Assembly: GCF_000006405.1 (NCBI RefSeq)
Contig: NW_003213081.1
Location: forward strand, 530,692 to 581,951
DNA length: 51,260 nt
Direction of reading: 5' to 3'
DNA from: Perkinsus marinus ATCC 50983
Lineage: Eukaryota > Perkinsozoa > Perkinsida > Perkinsidae
The notes under the pieces were generated by a model that saw nothing but the letters and a program-made list of their open reading frames with translations, was not told the DNA's origin and did no database searches. The position numbers and the translations under genes were made by a program. Below are positions 10,101 through 16,993 of the stretch, piece after piece. Numbering within the stretch: position 1 is the stretch's first letter; each line of letters begins with the position of its first letter.

Positions 10101-13100
10101 CTGTCGAAAAATATTAATTTTTCATTATTGGAGTTTCACCCGGGAATATGAAAAAAATATTTCACACAATTCACTTCGTGTGAAACACATAATGTGGTTT
10201 TTACGTTAAACAAATCGCCAAGTATTTCATATCAAATATTACGGCACTGAGGGAGTCATCCAACTCTCAGAAATAACGTTCCTAAGATCGCCTCGAGACT
10301 AGGATCAGCGATTATAATGGGGAAAATGTTCCGAATGAGCGATTATAATGAGGGGAAAATCTCGAAAATTGGCGGAAAATATCTTCCTAGCCATTTTGAA
10401 GGTCCAAAATTCGTTTCCTCCGAAAACATATCAATTTTTCGATGACCCCCTGACGCCACTTCACGTAGAATTTTATTATTGGAGTTTCACCCGGGGATAT
10501 GAAAAAAAATATTTCACACAATTCACTTCGTAGAAAACAATTGCGTTTTCAGTCGCAAAAATTCACATGGAGTAAATAATGAGATTACTATAAATACTAT
10601 TTGCACCACTTCACGTAAAACGCGGCGTAAAACTTCGATAATATTATTATTACTTTTCCCCACATTCGGGAATCCGACCATGCCGATAGTCACTTTATCA
10701 TCATATTCAGCAGCATATTTTTTCAGCAATTCCATCAGGCCTTCTACCGTGAGTACCTATAAAAAGTGAAAATTCTTTTATATTGCATTTTCACCACCCT
10801 AGTGATATTTCACGACTACTGCATATCACCGCGAATATCGCGTTTTTCACGCCACTTCACGTAAAACGGGTTGTCGTGAAACTCCATTGTATCGAAAATC
10901 AAAAAAATAAAATCATTTCCCATAACCGGAGACCACGATTAAATATTGTTGGAGTTTCACGAGCCGTGATATGACAAAAAAAACACTCGTGAAAAATAAA
11001 TTTCAATTCATTGCGAATATCGCGTTATTTTCATGGAGTATTACGCCACTTCACGTAAAACCAGTGAAAAAATAATTCCCCAACCCGGAAAAATTTACCC
11101 ATTTTATTACATCACTATCATCGTCATTAATTCCTTTCCCGAGAGCCGCTTTGCTATCAGCCGAAACAAGTTCTTCCGTACTATCCTAAATGATAAAAAA
11201 ATTTCACAAATTTTTCTATTTTTAACATTTTTTACGGAAAATTCCACCTAAAGGAACTCGGGGAATTTTCGGGAAATATTTTTCTTGATTTTTCAATCAG
11301 ATTTCATCCATGCAAAATATTGTCAACTTCATTTCCTCATTTTTCATAATATTCAATAATTTCAGCCAGTAGTAGTCTATTAGATTTTTTTCGCGCGCCA
11401 CAAAATTATCTGGCATGAATTGGACCTAATCCGTATCTACCACCGCTGAACCTAAGATACCTCTTCAGCAACTTTCATGACTTTTGATAACTCCTGAAGT
11501 GCCGAGAAGAATTCAAGTCGGACTCCGGCGTGCTCCTCCTCGAAATATCTGAGGTTCCCCGTCGTAAGATTCAGATTAGGCCCGATTCAGTACTACTTTT
11601 TCCACCCATCACGAATTTCCTTTGGCACAAAATCACTTTTATTCATCAACACAACCGAAGACTTTTTCCTCCCCTGCGCCTTCGCAACTTCCTCAACATA
11701 TCTGCATATGTAAAAAGCGCGCGCCCGATTGATCGATTTCAAACTTACTTCGTAAGGTCTTCACAATAGTAGAACAGCGGATCTCGAGCATCCAAAATTT
11801 GGAAAATAACATCGCTCCGCTCAACTGTTCGCCATAGTTGCCGCCAGAAATCCAAATTTTTCTCGAATGGAGTGAGAATATATCCTTGCTGTTCTTCATA
11901 GTCTGCAAGTGTCTGTGAAGAAAAAAAATAATAAATTTTCAAAAACAAATACGAGCAGCGGAAAAAACGTTGAATTTGCATTTTTTTTCCGTAAAAAAAT
12001 ATTTTTCAAATTCAGAATTTGTTCCCTTGTGACCGACGAAATTTAATTGTTTAAAACAACATAACTTTTGCAATTGAAGAGGAATCCAGAATTCAATAAA
12101 GTGTATATTTTCCCACGCTCCAAATCGATCACGTGATCGATTTCTCCCTACTTTTCTCCACGACAAGAAATTGTCCATTTCCATATCAGCTAATTTCTCC
12201 GCTGAAATTCCCGGGGTCCAAAATGGACGTCTTGGGATTCGAACCTGCGACCATCCGATTACCCCCTCCCAGTCGAGCGCTCTACCACTACATCAATATC
12301 GATCTGCGGCTTCTCATGCTCGGCAGCTTCCTCCCGAACCAACACGTGGCTGTCAACGTCGACTAGCTGAGCATATCTCTGAGTTTCGAATCTGAAAAAA
12401 ATTTTTAATAACGAATTTTTCCCCGAAAAATCACAAAAAAATTTGGAAAAACACTAGATTGTTAAAAAAAGGAATTAAATCTACCGTCATTGCTACTGTC
12501 GGAAAAAAATTCCCAAATATTCACTTGAGAATTTTCCAACGAAAACTTCACTTATAAAATAAAAGAGAAAAATTATATACGTTTAATAAAAAAATAAAAT
12601 TTTATACGAAAAATAAAAGAGAACATAGTCATCATCGAAAGCGTGGAAAAATATGCACATGGTCAACTACATTTGGGAAATTTTGGGAGGAAATTATTGT
12701 TGGTTTTTTCTGTACACTTCTACTCTATAATTTGTATATAAACTCCTCTGAGCTCAGCTGAGGAAAGCAAACATATATAAATATTTCACAAAATGTCTGT
12801 ACATTTCTACCGAAAATTCCTAAACTGAGGTTGGGAAAGCAAACATATATTCCTCCTCCAAAATTGATCAAAAAAAACTTCGCTCCGCCTTACTCGCGAT
12901 GCGATTCTTCTGCTAACTTCATAAATTCCTCCAAATCGTTACGTTCCAAAACGGAGCCTTCCATAGCTGAAAAGGAAAGCGTATCTTAGGTTCACCAATA
13001 AAAGATTCAAATGAGGTCCAAAAAAGGCTCAAATTGATCGCCTCCGATGGAGAATTAGTTCACAAAAAATACTCGAAAATATTAAAAGAAAAATTTGGGG

Positions 13101-13603
13101 AGAAAAATATAGAATAACTCGTTTTTTAACGTCGAAATAATCGTGAATTTTTATGCAACTCTACCACCTTCAATTCTTTTCAATAAATATCAAGAGCAAG
13201 CGAGAACGCTCTTCTAGGAAGAATAATTTACCGCAATTTTTTTCCGGAAAAAAGGCCCGTAAAATCATCACAAAGTAAATATGCAATATCGTGAAAATTT
13301 TGCAAAAATTGATAGAAAAAATCACAAATATTTTCCCACCAATAAAGATATCTAAGGTTGCCTCCTCAAAGATTCATTTCATGTCCGATTTAGTACCTGT
13401 CGATTTATTCCCACCAAATTCCGTCGTATGCAGCCCCACCTTGGAAGCCGTGGAATGCTGCATGCGTCTACGCTGAGTAGAGGCTATCAAGGCCCCCCCT
13501 GAAAAAAACGTATCTTTAGGTTGACCGCGGCACTCACAGATAAAAAGATTCCCCTACTACCCATGTTGTTCTTAGAACTCGGTTGTCCTTTCTTCTTACC
13601 CAT
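7122..13603 (-). CDS. LSG1: LSG1-type large-subunit GTPase, at least 12 exons
   Basis: LSG1 is the circularly permuted GTPase that releases NMD3 from the cytoplasmic 60S subunit. The start is ATG at 13603 (MGKKKGQPSSKN). Conserved blocks appear in family order: LTPFEKNLDFWRQLWR, then ERSDVIFQILDARDPL (exon ~11,916-11,749), NKSD (G4; exon ending at 11,597), FFSAL (G5), then GMVGFPNVGKS (G1; ~10,740-10,676), T/G2-type VSMSRQPGKTKH (~10,033-9,939), DCPGLVFP (G3; ~9,886-9,790), then GTVPIDYLRDYRPS and CVGNTPHFEYPP. The order G4-G5-G1-G2-G3 confirms the permutation. A basic tail (KKPTKRALRMSMKKAGKS) ends near 7.4 kb, and the frame stops at 7122-7124. Intron phases close throughout. Introns are from families A, B, C, D, E, F and G. 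The last exon (after 7,326) is the least certain part. Confidence 0.9.
7326..7382 (-). repeat. Family E intron (57 nt) in LSG1
   Basis: The donor is GTAGGCGGAGCGAAGCGA and the acceptor ATAAGCAG. It splits the basic C-terminal tail after KKAGKS. It matches the family E intron of the BTB gene over more than 20 bases, and the T-rich remainder is also similar. Confidence 0.65.
7805..7935. mobile_element. Family C MITE copy
   Basis: The left end is TGGAGTTTCACGACTACCCC. The body has CGTGAAGTGGCGTCGTAAAAC and CGCGATATTCGCGATGATA. The right terminus is eroded. It lies in the large LSG1 intron between about 8,378 and 7,540. A partial copy follows at 8,256-8,302. Confidence 0.7.
8690..8807. mobile_element. 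Family C MITE, complete inverted ends
   Basis: The ends are TGGAGTTTCAC and GTGAAACTCCA, with the GCGATATTCGCGATGATATG core between. The length is about 118 bp. It sits in an LSG1 intron between the exons near 8.89 and 8.53 kb. Confidence 0.8.
9129..9178 (-). repeat. Family B intron (50 nt), forward orientation, in LSG1
   Basis: The donor GTAGCGCGCGCCCAGTTGAT runs straight into the family B core (GCGCGCGCCCA then TGATCGATTT). The acceptor is TTGCCAG. It joins ...VEKVGLDE to LLEQYKCAEYC in frame. Because the donor GT abuts the core, the element itself appears to supply the 5' splice site. Confidence 0.75.
9547..9655. repeat. (AAC/AAT)n microsatellite
   Basis: Interrupted AAC and AAT trinucleotides run for about 110 bp beside a family D arm, inside an LSG1 intron. 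Its minus-strand reading is a poly-leucine frame with no biological support. Confidence 0.9.
9887..9938 (-). repeat. Family B intron (52 nt), inverted orientation, in LSG1
   Basis: The intron begins GTAATATAAATCGATCACTT, passes through GGGCGCGCGC and ends GTTGTAG. It is the reverse complement arrangement of the 9,129-9,178 intron of the same gene. It joins HLQTLEL to VTEDFGGG in frame. Confidence 0.78.
10029..10675 (-). other. Composite LSG1 intron inside the P-loop, with nested elements
   Basis: The intron splits GKS|T: AAAA|GTAATAA... to ...CAATTAG|GTACCGTC. From 3' to 5' it contains a complete family A unit at its 3' end (GTATCTTAGGTT to CAATTAG, 45 nt, itself intron-like), a family C copy broken by a family G hAT-like MITE, and a second family C copy near 10,478-10,640. 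It shows several families accumulating in one intron. Confidence 0.7.
10249..10452. mobile_element. Family G, hAT-like MITE (204 bp) with 8-bp target duplication
   Basis: The termini are GAGGGAGTCATC and GATGACCCCCTG, near-perfect inverted repeats. Flanks are ACGGCACT on the left and ACGCCACT on the right, a 7/8 match consistent with an 8-bp target duplication. The right flank continues into family C sequence (ACGCCACTTCACGTAAAAC-like), so the element inserted into a family C copy. CAGGG-type ends plus 8-bp duplications are the hAT signature. No transposase is present. Confidence 0.75.
10790..10890. mobile_element. Family C MITE copy
   Basis: It begins TTTCACCACCCTAGTGATAT and ends GTCGTGAAACTCCA, with the ATCACCGCGAATATCGCG core. 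It lies in an LSG1 intron 5' of the P-loop exon. A further degenerate copy starts at 10,951. Confidence 0.7.
11411..11461 (-). repeat. Family A element, forward, at a splice donor of LSG1
   Basis: On the minus strand the exon ends ...VMKVAEE, followed by GTATCTTAGGTTCAGCGG, GTAGATAC and GGATTAGGTCCAATTCATGC. GTATCTT and its partner AGATAC form a short terminal hairpin whose first two bases are the GT donor. The 3' boundary (CAG near 11,411, or further left after a GGCGCGCGAAAA segment) is not fixed. Confidence 0.65.
11549..11596 (-). repeat. Family A intron (48 nt), inverted orientation, in LSG1
   Basis: The intron runs from GTAGTACTGAATC to GAACCTCAG, with GAATCTTAC inside. It is the reverse complement of the forward family A layout. 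The AG acceptor comes from the element's own end (AACCTCAG|ATA). It joins GWKK to YFEEEHAGV in frame. Confidence 0.75.
11702..11748 (-). repeat. Family B intron (47 nt), inverted orientation, in LSG1
   Basis: The donor GTAAGTTTGAAATCGATCAA is followed by TCGGGCGCGCGC and the acceptor is CATATGCAG. It joins CEDLTK to YVEEVAKAQ (phase 2, AA|A). This is the third complete family B intron in this gene. Confidence 0.8.
12202..12291 (-). repeat. Family F tRNA-derived intron (90 nt) in LSG1
   Basis: On the minus strand the intron opens GTAGTGGTAGAGCGCTCGAC. That is a tRNA D-arm with the TAGTGG A-box portion, and the GT is the splice donor. An anticodon-arm-like segment, then GCAGGTTCGAATCCC (T-arm, B box) and GACGTCC follow. 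Then comes ACCCCGGGAATTTCAG, an added acceptor. Exon frames close across it (KPQIDID to AEKLADMEMD). The 5' acceptor-stem half of the tRNA is missing, so it cannot be a working tRNA. Confidence 0.8.
12640..12870. repeat. Family D arms, two partial copies
   Basis: Inverted family D arm sequence is present twice: AATTATTGTTGGTTTTTTCT, CTGTACACTTCTA and CTGAGCTCAGCTGAGGAAAG, ending ACATATATAA, then a diverged copy ending CATATATTCCTCCTCC. One partial minisatellite unit (ATGCACATGGTCAACTACAT) precedes them and is not expanded. The location is an LSG1 intron. Confidence 0.65.
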
Positions 13604-13649
13604 TCTGAACTAAACAATTTTCTTCTCCTTCTTCACCAATCGTGACAAA

Positions 13650-13690
13650 AGCTAAATCGATCAGATGGGCGCGCGCGTAACTTTCGATTT
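13650..13690 (-). repeat. Family B core upstream of LSG1 start codon
   Basis: AATCGATCAGATGGGCGCGCGCG lies 45-85 bases 5' of the ATG at 13603, with a TTGTTTAG acceptor-like signal just before the start exon. It suggests an intron in the 5' UTR of LSG1. No upstream exon was identified. Confidence 0.45.
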
Positions 13691-13827
13691 TATTAAATTC
13701 GCTCTATTTTGGGAATTCCTCCCTGTCTCGTGAAAGTGTTCGCAACAGAGTATATCTGTGCGATGTCATATTAGATTTGGTATTATCCCCGAAATTTATA
13801 AACTTGCTCACAACAGTGATTGAGGAG

Positions 13828-14300
13828 GAATATATATTTGCTTTCCTCAGAAGAGTTTATGCACAAATTATAGGGTAGAAGTGTACAGAAACCACATGGT
13901 CATCAACTACATGTGTTGGTGGTGATGATGACAATATGTAAATGTGGGGGGAAAGGGATATGCACATGGTCATCAACTACATGTGTTGGTGATGATGATG
14001 ACAATATGAAAATGTGGGGGGAAAGGGATATGCACATGGTCATCAACTACATGTGTTGGTGATGATGCTGACAATATGAAAATGTGGGGGGAAAGGGATA
14101 TGCACATGGTCATCAACTACATGTGTTGGTGATGATGATGACAATATGAAAATGTGGGGGGAAAGGGATATGCACATGGTCATCAACTACATGTGTTGGT
14201 GATGATGCTGACAATATGAAAATTATTGTTGGTTTCTGTACACTTCTATCCAAATTCGTAAACTCCTGGAGGGAAAACATATATTCCTCCAACACTAATT
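13828..14300. repeat. Family D element, both inverted arms plus minisatellite
   Basis: The left arm reads GGAATATATATTTGCTTTCC to GTAGAAGTGTACAGAAACC. The right arm reads AATTATTGTTGGTTTCTGTA to ACATATATTCCTCC and is inverted. About 4.7 copies of the 70-bp unit lie between, in GATGATGACAATATG orientation. This is the clearest view of family D as a terminal-inverted-repeat element with the minisatellite as its interior. It sits 5' of LSG1 (possible 5' UTR intron) and upstream of the Mpv17-family gene. Confidence 0.82.
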
Positions 14301-14692
14301 TTGAAATTCCCAAATGAACACCCCAAAAGTGAAAATAAATTCCTCATTTCCGTCTAGGAAATCTGTACCCGGCGTTCTGGTAGTTTCTGAGATACGCTAT
14401 AGTGTTACCGGGGGAACCTCACTTTTGGATTTTCTACATGGCTAGGAGCGCTTCAATCGATTTCCCATGTAAATGCCATCACATCGTCATCTAGTGTGGA
14501 AATATATATGATTAATTTCCTTACTAATTATAGGAATTCATATTCATCTTAGAGTAGCAATATACAGGAATCATTACGAATTTCCCCAGAGTTGTCATAT
14601 TGTTATCATCACCAACTCATGCGGTGTGTTTTACCCCACTGTTGTTACCAAACCCTTACTTCGTGTCCCCAAAGGTTATTTACTTTCCTCTC

Positions 14693-15307
14693 ATGTTACT
14701 ACTACCATCTATAACTCAACACTTCAAAGCGGCCAACCACATCACAACATGGTACACAAATTATCAATTACTACTCAAATCACGACCTTACCTTTCCAAC
14801 ACCGTCACCGCTGCTGGCCTCATGCTCCTCGGGGACGTCCTCGCACAACGGGAAAAGAAGCTTACCACCGTCGAGGTGAAGTACGACCCGTATCGAACTC
14901 TCGCCATGGTCATCAGCACCGCCCTCGTAACTCTGCCGTACGTACCCTTTATGCGTTTCCTGGACAGAGTCTTCCCCAACACGTTCATAGGAGCTCTTCA
15001 AAAGAGTATACTTAACGCCTCCACGGCAGCAGTGGTGAGTAACTCGTGGATCGTATATACAAGTACTACTATGGACGCTCTCCTCAAGGGGGAAACTGTG
15101 GTCAATGCGAAACGGCTGGGGAAAACCGCGCTCGCCCAAAGGATTCTCGGCGTGGCCGGTAACAGTGCACGGTTTTGGGTGCCGGTGAATACGATGACCT
15201 TTTGGATGGTGCCGCCACATTTACGCTTGACGGTGAACAGCATGTGTGGATGCGTTTGGTCACGTATGTTGAGTAGACTCTGTAATGATGAAGTATCTTT
15301 AGGTTGA
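14693..15307 (+). CDS. Mpv17/PMP22-family membrane protein
   Basis: This is a single-exon frame of about 204 codons from ATG at 14693. Mpv17/PMP22 proteins are four-helix inner-mitochondrial or peroxisomal membrane proteins, about 180-240 residues long, so the size fits. Diagnostic features are TTWYTNYQLLLKSRPYLSNT near the N-terminus, GLMLLGDVLAQ, the basic YDPYRTLAM stretch, and the hallmark FWVPVNTMTFWMVPPHLR before a final hydrophobic W...LS segment. Organelle assignment (peroxisome versus mitochondrion) cannot be made here. Its stop (TGA) lies inside a family A element that begins at the donor-like GTATCTTTAGG directly after NDE. Either the coding region ends by reading into that element, or the element is spliced out and the tail differs. 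Confidence 0.85.
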   Translation: MLLLPSITQHFKAANHITTWYTNYQLLLKSRPYLSNTVTAAGLMLLGDVLAQREKKLTTVEVKYDPYRTLAMVISTALVTLPYVPFMRFLDRVFPNTFIGALQKSILNASTAAVVSNSWIVYTSTTMDALLKGETVVNAKRLGKTALAQRILGVAGNSARFWVPVNTMTFWMVPPHLRLTVNSMCGCVWSRMLSRLCNDEVSLG

Positions 15308-15461
15308 CCATGTAAGATACAAAATAGGTCCAAATGGTACCGCCATATTTACGCTTGACGGTGAACAGCATCTGTGGATGCGTTCGGTCATGTATGTTGA
15401 GTAGACATTATAATGATGAAATATCTTTAGGTTGACCATGTAAGATACAAAATAGGTCCAA
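15206..15461 (+). repeat. 128-bp tandem duplication of last exon segment plus family A element
   Basis: Copy A (15,206-15,333) is the 3' end of the Mpv17-family gene, from ATGGTGCCGCCACATTTACG through GTATCTTTAGGTTGACCATG to AATAGGTCCAA. Copy B (15,334-15,461) repeats it with scattered differences, for example ATATCTTT in place of GTATCTTT, which loses the donor-like GT. Copy B stays open as a second C-terminal tail. The duplication unit includes the family A element, so exon and element were copied together. Confidence 0.85.
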
Positions 15462-15567
15462 ACGGATCGTCAATTGATCCCATCTTTAATACTGACAGGT
15501 CTTTCGCATCGCGCATTCCTCCCATTTTGTACTGACCAGTCCTCCATTCTTGCGTTCAGTCCGTTAC

Positions 15568-15640
15568 GGAAAAAGCGCGCGCCCAACTAATCGATTTTAT
15601 TCAACCTTACCAAGTCTTATAAAATCTTGCATTTCCTCCA
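15568..15640. repeat. Family B core and family I core downstream of the Mpv17-family gene
   Basis: AAAGCGCGCGCCCAACTAAT followed by CGATTTTATT matches family B. At 15,614-15,640, AAATCTTGCATTTCCTCCAC matches the reverse complement of family I, seen as whole introns in PRPP synthetase and the hydrolase. Their presence suggests a 5' or 3' UTR intron between the two plus-strand genes. Confidence 0.5.
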
Positions 15641-15754
15641 CGCCACTATGCGAAGGCTACGGCAAAGAGCCAAAAGTGAACTTTCTTTCTCTTTGGCTGA
15701 GAATTCAAATATTGCATCGTTTTAGTGTTAAACTGCATTATCAACATTTCCAGT

Positions 15755-16393
15755 ATGTCAACTACCACACGTCGAAGTAAGCTCTCGTGTACGCGTATTG
15801 GAGGAGGAATATATACATTCGCCTTCTTCCTCAGCTGAGTCCTAGAAGTGTACAAAAACCAACAGAAAAAAAACTCCAGAAATTCCCCAAAAAATTTTCA
15901 CTATATAAGGTATATATAAGGTTCACTATATATAGTAATTTACTATCAGTAAATCACTGGAGTTTCACCCGTTTTACGTGAAGTGGCGTCGTAAAACTCG
16001 TCGTGAAAAACGCGATATTCGCGGTGATATGCAGTAGTCGTGGAATATGTTTTTCATATCACTAGGGTGAAACTCCACTATATATATTTTCACATCATCC
16101 TTTCTCTTCCATTTTCAGCTGCGGAGGTGCTATTGATGATCGCACTGATAATCTTCACCTGCGGCGCCTGGTCGAACAACGGACCGGTGCTTCAGTGGCT
16201 GACAGTCCTCATCTTTTTCTTCTCAGTTTACATCACCGGTAAGTTTTTCGGAAAAAAAATTTTCCTGTAAAAATTTTTTTCCTCCTCAGATTTGGTATTT
16301 TTCCCGGTTGATAAGAACTTCATCCACGACCCTTTTTATTCCACATATTCGAAGCTCACAGATCCTCACTACGAGACCAACCCCTACAACTAG
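15755..16393 (+). CDS. Small two-helix membrane protein, 81 residues, three exons
   Basis: Exons are 15755-15776, 16119-16238 and 16290-16393, with consensus GTAAG donors and TTTTCAG/CCTCAG acceptors. They sum to 82 codons including the stop. The predicted protein has a short basic N-terminus (MSTTTRRTAE), a hydrophobic segment VLLMIALIIFTCGAW, a GPVLQW turn, a second segment LTVLIFFFSVYIT, and a polar C-terminal tail with FIHDPFYSTYSKL and NPYN. I do not recognise the family. The pattern resembles small ER or organelle complex subunits. Intron 1 carries a family D arm and a complete family C MITE. Confidence 0.72.
15957..16077. mobile_element. Family C MITE, complete
   Basis: The ends are TGGAGTTTCACCCG and GGGTGAAACTCCA, with the CGCGATATTCGCGGTGATAT core; about 120 bp. 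It lies inside intron 1 of the small membrane-protein gene. Confidence 0.82.
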
Positions 16394-16780
16394 ATAGTGA
16401 GAATCTTCCCTGTGCGTAAACTGGTATCTTTTTATCTTCTAGAATCTTCGCTGTGCGTAAAAACGTATCTTCTCCAAAATCTTCGCTGTGCGTAAAGTGG
16501 TATCTTCTCTAGAATCTTCGCTGTGCGTAAAGTGGTATCTTATCATCCTTTAGAATCTTCGCTGTGCGTAAAGTGGTATCTTTTCATCCTCTAGAATATT
16601 CGCTGTGCGTAAACTGGTATCTTTCCCCTCAAAAATCTTCGCTGTGCGTAAAAACGTATCTTCTCCAAAATCTTCGCTGTGCGTAAAAACGTATCTTCTC
16701 CAAAATCTTCGCTGTGCGTAAACTGGTATCTTTTCCTCCTTTAGAATCTTCGCTGTGCGTAAAGTGGTATCTTTCCTTAC
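16394..16780 (+). repeat. Tandem array of GAATCTTCGCTGTGCGTAAA...GTATCTT units
   Basis: About ten units of 31-42 bp, each with (A)GAATCTTCGCTGTGCGTAAA, a two-base variable spot (GT, CT or AC), then GTATCTT and a T/C-rich spacer. GTATCTT and GAATCTT are the end motifs of family A, so this may be a family A derivative that expanded in tandem. It starts one base after the stop codon of the small membrane protein and could fall in its 3' UTR. Confidence 0.8.
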
Positions 16781-16993
16781 TCCTCTTAGGATCGTTCTCT
16801 CACATCAACCATAGAAGACGATGGAAGAGGAGGAGGCGGCTGTTTACTTGCGTGCGATTTTGTCGCGTAGTCGTGTACATTTCGGAGAGTGCCGATGTTG
16901 CGTTTTTATCACGTGAAGTGGCGGCGTAAAACTCGTCGTGAAAAACGCGATATTCGCGGTGATATGCAGTAGTCGTCAGGTGGTGAACCTGCA

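Noticed and set aside
13828-14300. LTR retrotransposon suggested by paired arms
   Set aside because: The arms are inverted, not direct, and there is no coding interior; it is a terminal-inverted-repeat element with a minisatellite.
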